A stretch of DNA of 64,000 nucleotides from Evernia prunastri (lineage: Eukaryota > Ascomycota > Lecanoromycetes > Lecanorales > Parmeliaceae). Shown here piece after piece: positions 1 to 10,295 of this stretch. A program made the position numbers and the translations under genes. Location of the stretch: contig NKYR01000091.1 in NCBI GenBank assembly GCA_003184365.1, positions 62,001 through 126,000 of the forward strand, in the 5' to 3' direction. How positions within the stretch are numbered: position 1 is the stretch's first letter; each line of letters opens with the position of its first letter. Below the pieces are notes generated by a model. The model had not been told where the DNA came from, made no database searches, and saw only the letters and a program-made list of their open reading frames with translations.

Positions 1-152
1 CGAGTCACTAAGATGTTGCCTTGGGTTTTTTTGTCGCTTTTGATCCCGCCATCTCAGGCTTTGAACCCGCATCCACATGGTTTGCCGCAGTTCTGCAAGT
101 CAGGGTGTGTTCCCAAACCGTTGCACACCAGTCTGAGGGTATGGCTAACGCC

Positions 153-773
153 TCAATCGTCATCGTGAATGATAACCCCGACATCTTCCGCAATCGCAGC
201 AGGCACTTCATCCCCAGACTCCTCACCCTCCTCCGCTCCGGGCAGCGCAACCCGACTCAGCTTCAACTTCCCAACGCCATCTCCCTCCCACTTGCCACCC
301 CCTCCCTCCGCACCCCCCTCCTTCCCCTTCCCCTTATTCCCCCTCTTCCTCTCCCTCCTCCGCCTATTCCTCCCCGTCTTCTCCTCATCCCTCTGCCTCA
401 TCTCCTCCTTCCTCCGCTCAAACGCCTCATCCGCCTTCTCCCGCGCCACCTCCTCGTCCATCATTTTAACCCGCTCGTACTCCCGCCGCCGGCTCGCCTT
501 GTACACGTGGAACTCCCCGCTGCCGGCCCCGGCGCTGGAGCCTTGGACGTTGGCGACGATCTCGGGCGGGGCGGCGAGGGGGGGTTTTTTTGTCAGGGCG
601 GTGCTGGAGGAGGAGGAGGAGGAGGGGATGGGGATGTCGCGGTCGGGTTTGGCGAAGAGGGCGTCGACGTGGGAGGCTTGCTGCGTGACGGGGGTGAGGG
701 CGCGGCGCTTGAGGGGCCGTTTGGAGCGGGGGTCTGAGGAGGTGGGGATGGATTCGGGGATGGGTTCGGACAT
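153..773 (-). CDS. PRKRIP1/DUF1168 family nuclear protein
   Basis: Predicted 206-residue, highly charged protein. The middle carries the DUF1168 core (seen: GEFHVYKASRRREYERVKMM followed by a long Arg/Glu/Lys helix), the hallmark of PRKR-interacting protein 1 homologues. In other eukaryotes these are nuclear, dsRNA-binding and associated with late spliceosomes. The C-terminal third is low-complexity basic and then acidic. I start at the Met of MSEPIPES; an in-frame Met 33 codons upstream (872) would add a Ser/Thr/Ala-rich extension with no family similarity. It diverges from COG8 with only about 245 bp between the starts, so the two may share a promoter. The strand is strongly purine-biased, which creates long open frames on the other strand that I regard as shadows. 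Confidence 0.85.
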   Translation of the reverse strand: MSEPIPESIPTSSDPRSKRPLKRRALTPVTQQASHVDALFAKPDRDIPIPSSSSSSSTALTKKPPLAAPPEIVANVQGSSAGAGSGEFHVYKASRRREYERVKMMDEEVAREKADEAFERRKEEMRQRDEEKTGRNRRRRERKRGNKGKGKEGGAEGGGGKWEGDGVGKLKLSRVALPGAEEGEESGDEVPAAIAEDVGVIIHDDD

Positions 774-1018
774 TTTTTGGGCGAGGGTGGCGGATTTTGC
801 TTGGTGTGGAAACGCTGTAGTCGATATTTGGAGTGCTGTTGGAAATGTTGTTTGGAAGGAACGTCGACTCAAGCGGAGGAGTTCGGTGATTTGTGACCGA
901 AGATCTCCCGCCTCGGTGTCAACACATTCGAGCAGACCTCACAACTCATGTGCTTTTATAAGCCGGTAGACTGGAGTTGAGTCTTCGGTTCTTCGATTGA
1001 GAGTGACGACCCACAGAA

Positions 1019-2506
1019 ATGGCAGATCCCTTGTACGAGCTACTGGCGCCCTACTTTGATACACCTGCCTCTCCACGCCCAGTGCTCCACGTATCAGCTC
1101 ATGTCACTGCAAAGTATCTGAACCGTCTCTCCACACTACCCTTAGCCTCCCTGACGTCCACGGAACCCCAGTCGCTGGCACAATCATCACATACCACGCT
1201 CCTGTCTCTACAGTCGCTCTCAGCCAGATCGAACCCCGCTATAGTAGCATCATCAGACCACCTGTCGAGTCTACGCACAAGTCTACCACAGCTAGCCGTA
1301 GAGGCGGAAAGTCTGCGAAATGAGATACCGAAACTCGACGAGCAAGCGGTTGCTTTCTCGGACAAGTACAGCAGGAGTGCGGAGAATGAGGTGCTGGACC
1401 GGCGGAAGAACGCTCTGTTGATGGCCAGGAACGTGGACCGGCTGTCTGACATACTGAATCTGCCTACATTACTCGCCTCTGCTATATCATCCTCTACGGC
1501 CCAGGGTGCTTCGAATGCCGTCAATTATGCTTCAGCGTTGGACCTCCATTCGCACATCAAGCGACTACACCTGCTGTACCAAGACTCGGAGCTCGTGAGC
1601 TCGATATACCGGCAGACGGAAGAGGCCATGCAAGAAATGACTTCGAACCTCATCGCAAGTCTACGGTCTCAGAACATCAAACTCGCAGCGGGCATGCGAA
1701 CAATCGGATGGCTTCGGAGGGTAGCACCGGAATTGGACGGCAATAGCAGCAACCGGGAAGGTACACTGGGTGCTCTATTTCTAGTCTGTCGTCTCGCAAC
1801 CCTTGTCTCTATGCTTTCGGCACTTGATCCTCTCCGAGATCTCGCGGACCAAGAGACTGCGATACGACTTCGGGAGGGCAGCAGTTCCACAAGCAGAAAG
1901 ACCACCAACGATGCCTGGTCCGGCGGCCAACAAACAGAGCGCTACCTAAAGCGCTACATTGAGATCTTTCGCGAACAATCATTTGCCATCATCTCAATGT
2001 ACAAAAGCATCTTTCCTTCCGCTCCAGACGTCACCTCAGCTTCGGAAGACTTGGGCCTAAAGTTTAAGTCTCTTGGCTTGAGAAGTGTGTCTGCACCTCA
2101 AGATATGCCTCCAACTCAGCAGCAACAAGATCCTCTCACGCCCTTGCCATCTGCTCTCTCAACATTTCCATTGCATCTTGTTGGTCTGCTCACCGAAACG
2201 CTTAAACAATATCTGCCAAACGTGAGGGATAAATCATCTCGTGAGAGCTTGTTGACACAGGTGCTGTATTGTGCTGGGAGTTTGGGGAGGTTAGGAGGGG
2301 ACTTCAGCTTGCTGCTAGCCGATTTAGGCCGGGATGATGAGAATGCAGACGAGGACGAGGAAGATCGAGAGTGGGTGGAGGTAATGAGGAAGCATCGGGT
2401 TCTAGCTGGGAGACTGGAAAGTCTAGCCAGTGGGGGTGGCAGTGTCCGAGGTGGAAAGGCTTTTGGTTTGGGCGATGGGATAAAGTCGCCGAAATTGAAC
2501 GCTTAG
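1019..2506 (+). CDS. COG8: Conserved oligomeric Golgi complex subunit 8 (Dor1-like)
   Basis: Intact single-exon gene, 495 residues. The N-terminus (MADPLYELLAPYFD, then YLNRLSTLPLASLTSTEPQS) and the following helical region with LDRRKNALLMARNVDRLSDIL match the Dor1/COG8 family. COG8 is a subunit of lobe B of the eight-subunit COG tether, which acts on the cytosolic face of the Golgi in retrograde intra-Golgi vesicle docking. Length is somewhat short of animal COG8 but usual for filamentous fungi. A Gln/Pro-rich stretch near residues 360-375 and an acidic segment near 440 are low complexity. The Met at 1019 is the first in frame and lies directly before the conserved PLYELL motif. It is convergent with the EAF-like gene, with about 50 bp between stop codons. 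Confidence 0.9.
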   Translation: MADPLYELLAPYFDTPASPRPVLHVSAHVTAKYLNRLSTLPLASLTSTEPQSLAQSSHTTLLSLQSLSARSNPAIVASSDHLSSLRTSLPQLAVEAESLRNEIPKLDEQAVAFSDKYSRSAENEVLDRRKNALLMARNVDRLSDILNLPTLLASAISSSTAQGASNAVNYASALDLHSHIKRLHLLYQDSELVSSIYRQTEEAMQEMTSNLIASLRSQNIKLAAGMRTIGWLRRVAPELDGNSSNREGTLGALFLVCRLATLVSMLSALDPLRDLADQETAIRLREGSSSTSRKTTNDAWSGGQQTERYLKRYIEIFREQSFAIISMYKSIFPSAPDVTSASEDLGLKFKSLGLRSVSAPQDMPPTQQQQDPLTPLPSALSTFPLHLVGLLTETLKQYLPNVRDKSSRESLLTQVLYCAGSLGRLGGDFSLLLADLGRDDENADEDEEDREWVEVMRKHRVLAGRLESLASGGGSVRGGKAFGLGDGIKSPKLNA

Positions 2507-2555
2507 ATTCGACCATCAGCCGAGAACCTGTTTCTAACAGCATCTCCTTGCTGGC

Positions 2556-3809
2556 TCATTCCTCCTCGCTCTCTTCGGAACTCTCTTCCAGCACTCTATT
2601 GTTATACGTGCCGTTCACGCCATTCGTCTCAGTTACGCCATTCACCCTCCTATTTTCAGCGTCCTGATCAGCTTGCCGTTCTAGCTCCTGCTCCAATACT
2701 TTCGTCAAAAGGTCTTCTTCATCCTCATCGTCCCAACCGTTTCCCGGCGTCTCTACCTCTTGTTCCGCAGCACCATGGCTCTCGAATTCCAAGGTTCCGT
2801 CCCCGAGATCTATCTCTTCAACATCTGCGTTGCTCTTCCTGTCTTCATTTTCCTGATCAGAGGTATCCCCCCGAATGGACGGACTCATGGAGCTAGCCAC
2901 AGATCTCAGACTTCTCGGTTCGCTACCACCGCGGAATCCTTCATTCAGGCCGGCAAGGAAACGTCGCGACGGTCTTTCATTCTTTGGATTCGAATCATCG
3001 ATGATCTCCAACGGATCATCGTTATCGCTGTCTTCATTGTCCGCGTCCGCTTCTTCCCGGAGATTCTGCGAGAGATGTCGGGGTCTTGGAGGAGGTTTGG
3101 ATCGGTGCTTGGGCTTCGAAGGGCGCGGAGGATGGCCTGTGGGGATCGGGGAGGATTCGACGTTGTGGTTAGGCAGGGGGGAAGGTTCAGGCGTAGGCGA
3201 GGCACGCTGCCGAGCAGGTTTGAGGAAATGACGGTAGTCGTATGGATTGTTCGGGTCAGCCTCGCGGGTCAGATCTTCGTCATCGTTTGCAGAGCCTTCG
3301 TCAAAGAGGTCGTCCTCAGCTTGTTCGGTAGGGAGAAGCCCGGTTTCAAGCTGAGGATACTGGGTGGCCAAGCTGGTGGCGTCGTTGTTGGAGGGCGTGC
3401 TGCGGAGGTTGAAGCGGAAGGATGTGTCTATTCTGTCGAGGGTGAAGGCTTGAGTGTTGGGGTCGTAGATCAAGGCGACTGCTTCCGAAGGCTGCTGGGA
3501 GCCATTGTAGAGATAGATGTCACCGTTTTCTTTGTTCGTGAGGGAAAGATTGCAGCCATTGTCCTGGCTTTGCGAGCAAGGAGTGATGATAGACTTGGTG
3601 GACGAAGTGGGGAGCTTTGGCCTGTGGTTGACTATAGATGTACACAATTAGTCCCGTCAGACATGAATTAGGAGACACAACGCACGCTGAACGTTAACCT
3701 TCCGCCGTTTGCGTGGTCCATCTTCTCGCAACAAGTGGTCGCTGATAGTGACATGGTATTTGGCAGGTTTCGACGGGTCAATATGGGGAGAGTGGGCGGT
3801 TGTAGCCAT
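2556..3809 (-). CDS. RNA polymerase II elongation factor EAF-like protein
   Basis: Two-exon gene: exon 1 3809..3686, exon 2 3631..2556, giving 399 residues. The intron (55 bp) has a GTGCGT donor, a CTAAT branch and a TAG acceptor, and it restores the frame between KVNVQ and LNHRPKL. The N-terminal about 120 residues look like the EAF domain (HVTISDHLL, then NGDIYLYNGSQQPSEAVALIYD and an aromatic FTLDRIDTSFRFNLR). In animals EAF binds ELL and stimulates transcript elongation; fission yeast has a comparable Ell1-Eaf1 pair. The remainder is disordered and acidic with many Glu/Asp and Pro/Ser clusters, as in EAF proteins. The Met at 3809 (MATTAHSPHIDP) is preferred because upstream codons show no similarity. 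The C-terminal acidic run ends in SSEESEEE. Confidence 0.8.
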
Positions 3810-4568
3810 GACGAGGTCTATACTTGTTGTGTAAGAAAATTTAGATATAAATTGTGGATATATGGATATATATTTTTCAACGGCTGACTGCTGGGCAGCA
3901 GACGGCTGTTTGCAGAAGAGATTGTGAAAGCAGTTTGAACTGAACCAAACAATAAAGAACTTGGGTGGGGGTTGTCCAGGCGTATTTCTCCGGAGCTCCC
4001 GCGTTCGCCCTGTACCTATTGTTGCATTCCCTTCTATTTTTACGTCCGAAATCCATTCCTCCTTCATTGAACCAACCCAGCAATAATCATCCTGTCAATT
4101 ATTCATGTTGAAAGGAATCTCAACCAGTATTCGACAACGGGCGGCCCTGCCAGCCCCGACGCCGATGGAGGGTTTTAGGGCGAACCCCCCCGCGCGCTGA
4201 TCACGGTCCAGCCCGAGGTAGACAGCGTCTAGGCCGATGTCTAGCAGGACAGTGGGTGCATGGAGTACCTACTTGTTACCCTGCCGCATCCGCCACTTTG
4301 GGGACGACGAGGGCTACCAATGCGGCTGAAGATTTAGCCCGGTCAAAAGCATGGCAAGGCTGCAGATGTCAGATCTTGTCCCCTCCCCAGGTTTTAGCTG
4401 GCTGGCGTATCCCTCGCTTTCTCCCACCTGCATGACCGTCCACTCATCTTCATTCGCTGCTTTTCCTTTCGTTCATCGCGACTCCATCTTGATGTGCTCA
4501 GTGCTGTCGCTTGCCCTATTGGTGCCTTAATACCGAGTATATAGACATCCCTGACTTTTTTTTTGGTG
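3810..4568. other. Intergenic region between divergent EAF-like and hydrolase-CorA genes
   Basis: About 760 bp with no supported gene. It carries the divergent promoters of the flanking genes, an AT-rich TATA-like stretch near 3840-3880, and a GC-rich central part near 4130-4260. Open frames here lack any recognisable domain. Confidence 0.6.
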
Positions 4569-7500
4569 ATGGCTTTTGTCTTCTCGTCGCTGTCGAAGCC
4601 CAATGATGGTGGAGTCAAAGTCGAGTACGTTAAGGGGATTTTACCTTCGATGAGCGCAAATGCTAACATTTCGCAGTATTGTATGCGTCCCCGCAATTGG
4701 CGCTGATCCAAGAAAGACCTGGGAACGCCAGACCGACAACGATCGTTTCGAAAGCCGCCGGCTCGATTGTGTACTGCACGACAAATTATACCCTGCCGCC
4801 CAAGTCCATCTATACGATCATCTTACACGCCGGGAAAGGGGATTGGAGATCAAGCCGCCCGAAGGGCCGAACGATCAAGTACACAAGAGATCTGCGGAAA
4901 ATTTTGCTGCAGGCGAGGCGCAGGTCCGTCCCTTTGGAGTCGCGGAGTGGGCAGACCGTTTTCTGGAAATCGTTCAAGAGCACCGCAGAGCGCAAGGGAC
5001 AGACTCTCGGCCTATACTCTTCATATGCCACAGTACCGGAGGTATCGTTGTTAAGCAAGCACTTAGCAAGAAGAATGCCGAAGGCCGAAACCGCATCGCA
5101 GCGTGCTGTCTTGGGGTGACGTTCTTTTCCACACCTCATCACGGTTCAAGCGTGCTTTCCGAGCCTGAGTATGTCCAGACTGTGCAAAATCGTCTCGGGC
5201 TGAAATGGGAAATGTCTGAAAACCTTCAGCACGACTTCTTGTTGCGTAGTGCAGATCTGGAAGTGAGTATCCATCCTCAGAGTCCAAAATTCCTCATCCA
5301 ACCTCGAAATCAAGGCTTGAGACGCCTCTAAGGCGTCTTCGCTCCACGGTTGTCTCTTTGGCTTGAAAACCCTCTGCAAAAGGCAATGCTGACTCCGGGA
5401 TCTTTACCTAGACCCTCAATCATAAGTTTGCTGTCAGCGTCTTTGGGGTTAAGATATATAGCTACGTTGAAACCACGGACACGGACTTGGTTGTACTATC
5501 TACGAACGACTTGGGTGGGGAAACGTTGACCACCATCCGGTTGTGCATAGTGGACAGCCGTTCTGGGAAATTGAGTAGCCCCGAGGCACCTTTTGAAGAC
5601 GAAGAGGTCATACAGTTGAATACTACACACGTTGGGGCTCCGCGATTTACTGCTGAAGATGCTCTGTACGGCTTCTACATTGACGAAATTACCGCCTTTG
5701 TGAACGCATTCAGCGCCGAAGAGCGTGATCTTCATCACGCACTGCATTACGATATCATGACTCATACTGAGGTAGATGTCCATCAATTCTATGTCGTGGG
5801 TATGCAAGGAGAGCCTGGATCGATGAAGATCATGACAGCGCACCCTTCGCTTCAGACCTTCCTCGAAACTGGGCCATCAAAATGTATGGAAGCGAGGGTC
5901 CGTGGAAACGATCAAACGAATGAGAGTAACAGTAACGGATCGATCAGGCCAGCAATAGAGTTCAGACCTGCTTCAGAGCCAGCAGCTCCAACCTTGACAG
6001 TGACGTCCGTGGAAAGCGATGAGACCTCTAGTGATGCTTCCAGAGCAGAATCATACCCAAAGCTTACTGTTCCAGCTGTTCCACCGCCCAAGAACATACA
6101 TACTAGGCGGCCCTCCTTGATTGTAGAGGCACCGGATTCCGAGTCCCCCGGCCATCTAGCAGCACCCAAAGCAGCGAAGAAAGTTGCATTTACTTCCGAT
6201 ACCGCGAACAAGATCCAAGACGAAGGAAGAAGGCCTCAACGTGCGCATCTTTTCCAGCTGCCCAGTGCATCTTCCGAGCGATTCAAATGGATTCACGTTC
6301 CTTTCACTCATGCTGGGTGGGTACCCCACGTCCTAACAACAATATCGCAAGAAAAGGATGATCTGAATCTCCACACCAAGCTCTTGATGGACAAAATGTG
6401 GTTCTCGCAGCATAATCAGTCACGACACGCATCACCTCACGCCCGTTTCGTGAGGCCTAGCGTCAAATGCTTATTACCAAAAAGTTCAGAGAAGCATGTA
6501 GACACGGGAATAGCAACACCGTTGAGTGCCATTGAAGACGTCCAATTTGTGGCATACTTACCTTACCTCCACTGGGACTCGTTCAGGAATCTGCAAAAAC
6601 GAGCGGAGATCATAAAACTCCGTAGGGAGCAACCCCACGCTCGCCCCATTGCGAAACATGTTGCCACCGGACATTCGATGGAACATAAGGTCATCTGGCA
6701 ACACCTAACGTCAGATCAACCGGTCCATTGCCGGCGAACCCTCGATCAATATGGATATCCCAGTCTAAGGAATACTTCCGTTCGAGACGGCGACCAGATA
6801 TTATACAAGCGCACGAAGCCTGATGCAAATACGCAACCGCCTAAAGAGGTATCGATGAGGCACAAGCTTCAGTCCAGTCGCGCAGCCGCGGCTCGACAAT
6901 CTTCGATGCCAAATGCCGACGACTGTATTGCGAAGGTTTTAATGGTCGATCAGCTTTGGCTCTGGATTGTGGACAATAAAACCGTGATCACATTGTTCGC
7001 TCCTAAAGAGAAGGAGGAAAACGACGGCGGCCTCTGGCAAGAAGGGGATCTAAGGCGTGAGATCTATCAAGACATCAACGGCGATTATGCGAACCAATGC
7101 GCGGATCCTTTTGACTTTGCTGCACTTGCCGTTTACCATGCAGTGAAGGCCTTACTTGACCGGACCACTGACCGGAATCTCCAGGTTTTTCGAATATTTG
7201 AAGAATATATATCGATTCTGACGGAACAGCAAACGCTCAGCTTCAAAGAATTCCGCAACAATCACCAATACAAGAAGGCCAAGGACGTTAATGCACAGCA
7301 ACACATAGACAACCGCAAAGACCTTGACGCTCTCTTGGAGTTGCGTGATATTGAAGACGAGCTGAACACAATCGACAAGCTCATCAAAGAGCAGCAGATT
7401 TGTGTCGCGGAAATGATGAAACAGTACCGTGATCTGAACACCCACCACGGAAAAGGCTTCAACGGTATCAACTTCTTACATGACGTTGACCAGTTTCTAT

Positions 7501-8194
7501 CCGAGCACAAAGAGCAATTGGATGGGATGCTCAAGAGCGCTCAAGCCGCTCAAAAGGCTTTCAAAGAGTTACTCGACATGAAGCAGAAGCAGGCCAACAT
7601 CGTTGAAGCGCACATGGCAAGGCAACAGACTGAAGTTGCTGCCGACCAATCACGATCTGTCATGATATTTACGATCTTCACGATTATATTCTTGCCGTTA
7701 TCTTTTTTTGCATCTGTATTTGGTATATTCCCATCATTCAGCTACGGTTGACATGGTTTAGCAACACGACTGACTGTAGCATAGGTATCAACGCACGCGA
7801 ATGGAGTGGTCAACCAGGTAGTGAAAATACATCGCTACCCACATTACACGAAATTTTCACATACATGGGCGCTATATCGCTCGCCGTTATAGCAGTCGCA
7901 CTCATGGTAGCGTTCAACAAACACGCGCGACGCCTCTCCTACAAACTCTGGAAACTGTCCGCGAAGCCCTACCTCCGCCTTCTGCGGCGCCTACGCATCC
8001 TTCCTCGCCTCCCCACCGACCAGCCGTCGCGGGCCTCGACCCACGGGAGTATGGACGTCGATTTGGAAAAGCAAGCTGCCATTGATGCGGACAAGGCGCG
8101 TGCGAAGCGACTGTCTACGCTCTCCCGGACACAATCGAAGATGAATTGGGAGAAGGAGTTGCGGGCACATAGGAAGAGCATGGTTGGGATGTAG
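4569..8194 (+). CDS. SesB-like alpha/beta hydrolase fused to CorA-like membrane module
   Basis: Four exons (4569..4624, 4677..5262, 5412..7722, 7785..8194) give 1120 residues; every junction is GT-AG and preserves frame. Residues about 20-280 form a DUF676/SesB-like alpha/beta hydrolase: VPAIGADPRKTW oxyanion region, nucleophile motif CHSTGG with Ser near 138 (family usually G-H-S-x-G), then a TPHHGS segment. In fungi this domain usually heads NLR/STAND proteins. A low-complexity linker follows, then a long helical region and a two-helix membrane end (about 963-984 and 1008-1029) separated by FGINAREWSG, the position of the CorA GMN pore signature (here GIN). CorA proteins are Mg2+ channels; the fungal relatives with long cytosolic parts are uncharacterised. 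The tail is basic. There is no NACHT or repeat domain. A membrane-acting defence or cell-death role is inference only. Confidence 0.75.
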
Positions 8195-8404
8195 TGTGAA
8201 CGGTGTGGTGGTGATTGATCTATTCTTTTCCTTTTGTCCGTGATACCCGGAAGGCTTAATGTTCGAGACATATTGCGATGAGTGATGTAACAGGATGATA
8301 ATCATTTGGGACAAAACAATAATATATAATCTTGTTAGCGGAGCCGAAAGCGCGGACAAGCAATTCGCGGTGAAGTACGACTGTTTGTACAACCCTTAGC
8401 GGTG

Positions 8405-8705
8405 CTGCTGTTTGGACCACTACATTGAAGCACAGCATGGTACCACCACTGGAGTAGAGCATGGTACCACTACATTGGTGTGGAGCATGGGGTTACTTCT
8501 TTGAAGCGGAGCATGACGCCTTTACTGGCGCGGAGCATGGGAGTACTGCGGTATGACAGCACTACATGGATACATTGAAGCGCAGTATAAAGCTACTCCA
8601 ATGGAGGCCTAGCAAAGCAGCATAGCAAGCATAGCAGCATAGTAGCATGACTGTACTGGAGCGTAGCATAACAGCCACCTACATTGGAGCTTAGTATGGT
8701 ATCAA
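8405..8705. repeat. Degenerate minisatellite-like array
   Basis: About 300 bp of imperfect repeats. The recurring elements are variants of CACTACATTG followed by GAGCATGG or AGCATAGCA (for example ACTACATTGAAGCACAGCAT, CTACATTGGTGTGGAGCATG and TTGAAGCGGAGCATG). Spacing is roughly 25-40 bp and copies are heavily diverged. No open frame of interest spans it. Confidence 0.6.
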
Positions 8706-8956
8706 TACCGGCATGGGCGCGACATCCCAAGCTGCAGCGACAGCGATGTGGAGTACTTAGGTCTACAAACCAGCTACAGCAGCGTAACGCGACAAATTGA
8801 CTGTAGAGTACACGGCCTCGAACTTGGATGTTTTTACATCTGTTTACCACGACTTGGTCTACTGCTTGCTTTGGGCGCGCGACGCACCAAAAAAAAGGGG
8901 GAGGTGAGGGAGGAGCGAGGGGCTGCCAATCGGAACCTCATCCAGAGCCAGGGGTT

Positions 8957-8993
8957 TTGCAAACCTGTAATGAGGAATATTGTGGGGGTCTGT
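8957..8993 (+). repeat. Left arm of inverted repeat flanking the rhodanese gene
   Basis: A 37-bp segment (begins TTGCAAACCTGTAATGAGGA) whose reverse complement recurs at about 9650-9687 with three mismatches. The two arms bracket the rhodanese gene at a distance of roughly 690 bp. Confidence 0.7.
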
Positions 8994-9093
8994 CTGGGTC
9001 TGGATCAAAAGTGCCCAGCGCTAGAACCAGCACCCAGTCAATCCCCTCTCCAGGTCCATAAACCAGCACCCCCGCTCCCCCAATCCCCACCCC

Positions 9094-9528
9094 TCAAATC
9101 CCCCCGGGGAACCCCCCCTCCCTCCAAGCCCGGAACCCCCCTTCCAAATCCGTCGCCCTCCCCAGCCCCAACCCCTGCAGCGCCCGCGCCGCCAACGAGC
9201 TCGTGTACCCTTCCTGGCACATGACGATGACCCTCAGATCGTACCGGTCCGCCACGCCCAAGCGCGCCTCGCACTGCGGGTCGAAGCGCCACTCCAGCAC
9301 GTTGCGCTCCACCGCCAGCGACCCGGCGATCTCCCCCTCCGCGGCGCGCTGCGCGGCGGGGCGGATGTCGACGAGGAGGACGGGGGCGGCGGTGGGCGCC
9401 CGCGGGGCGCGCAGCTCGGCGAGGGCGCGGGCGGGCGTGAGGCGCTGGAGGTGGGAGCGGGCGGCGGCTAGGGTTTGGGCGATGCTTTGCGAGTTGGGGG
9501 GCGGGGTGGGGGGTGCCATGGGGTGCAA
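9094..9528 (-). CDS. Rhodanese-domain protein
   Basis: Intact single-exon gene of 144 residues consisting of little more than one rhodanese domain. Visible are the start of the fold (LLVDIRPAAQRAAEGEIAGS, where LVDIR is the typical first motif) and the active-site loop MCQEGYTSS with the catalytic Cys, followed by a LEGGFRAW-type end (DLEGGFRAWREGGFP) diagnostic of the family. Rhodaneses transfer sulfane sulfur via a persulfide on that Cys; the physiological acceptor here is unknown. The gene is very GC-rich compared with its surroundings. It is flanked by a near-perfect 37-bp inverted repeat. The start is the first Met; a second Met four codons on is equally possible. Confidence 0.85.
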   Translation of the reverse strand: MHPMAPPTPPPNSQSIAQTLAAARSHLQRLTPARALAELRAPRAPTAAPVLLVDIRPAAQRAAEGEIAGSLAVERNVLEWRFDPQCEARLGVADRYDLRVIVMCQEGYTSSLAARALQGLGLGRATDLEGGFRAWREGGFPGGI

Positions 9529-9649
9529 ATGGTTGGTGGGGGGATGCTGGATCGTTGTGAAGTTTTAGATTAAGATTAAGATACGTAGATTTGTCTTTCT
9601 GTCAATCCGGACCGGACCGCTATCTTCTACCGCTGAGCAGGACTGTTGA

Positions 9650-9687
9650 TGCAGACCCCCACAATAATCCTCATTACAGGTTTGTAA
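9650..9687 (-). repeat. Right arm of inverted repeat flanking the rhodanese gene
   Basis: Begins TGCAGACCCCCACAATAATC; the reverse complement of 8957-8993 apart from three mismatches. Confidence 0.7.
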
Positions 9688-10295
9688 TAACATACACGGG
9701 AACATAGTTCTCTCTGATTGGTGGGCTTCTCCGCCGCTAATAAGCGAGGGAATGCCACCCTCGAAGGCTCGACCAGTATAAATGGTACGTTGTAGTGTCT
9801 AGGGAATAGCTAGAAGAGTCAACGAAGACATCACATGGGGCTTCTTCATGGTAGCTGCGAAGAATTGTACTGTACTGACTTGCAGAAAGGTCCCCCCACT
9901 CTAGCCAAGAGTCAGCACTAAGCTAGGTCGAAACAACGGCACAAGGTGCGATTGGCGGAAGCCGGTCGGACTTTGGCTAATGGTGCCACGCACCTACCCT
10001 ACCTCGCCAGCTCATCAGTAGATACCGTCAATTAATATACGGATTGCACACGCTCTTTGCCAACCCCGAACACTTCTTTGCTGAGGCGGCATTGACTAAA
10101 GAACGTAGTGAAAACCTTTCAAGTCGTTGCTAACTGTAATCGATTATGGTCTGGAGACTGGCCGCAATCCCACAGCTTTCCCCACAGCTCTTGCCTAATA
10201 ACTAAGTGCATCTTTCCCCACCAAACCCTCACACCCCACGTCTGCACGTTCTATCGCTCCGGAGCGTGAATTCTACACCACTCTCCAACAAAGTC
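9688..10295. other. Intergenic promoter region, no gene seen
   Basis: About 600 bp without a supported open frame. Presumed upstream region of the LaeA-like methyltransferase. The 100 bp before the ATG are C/T-rich, as is common for fungal promoters. Confidence 0.5.

Noticed and set aside
21..969. Long plus-strand open frames opposite the PRKRIP1-like gene
   Set aside because: They are Pro/Leu/Ser-rich shadows of the purine-biased minus-strand gene and contain no domain.
2760..3671. 303-codon plus-strand frame opposite the EAF-like gene
   Set aside because: The minus-strand frame has the EAF domain and a proper intron; the plus frame is an Arg/Gly/Val-rich shadow.
7723..7784. Frameshift separating the CorA-like protein into two genes
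   Set aside because: A 62-bp GT-AG intron joins VFG to INAREWSG exactly at the CorA signature, so one gene is the better model.
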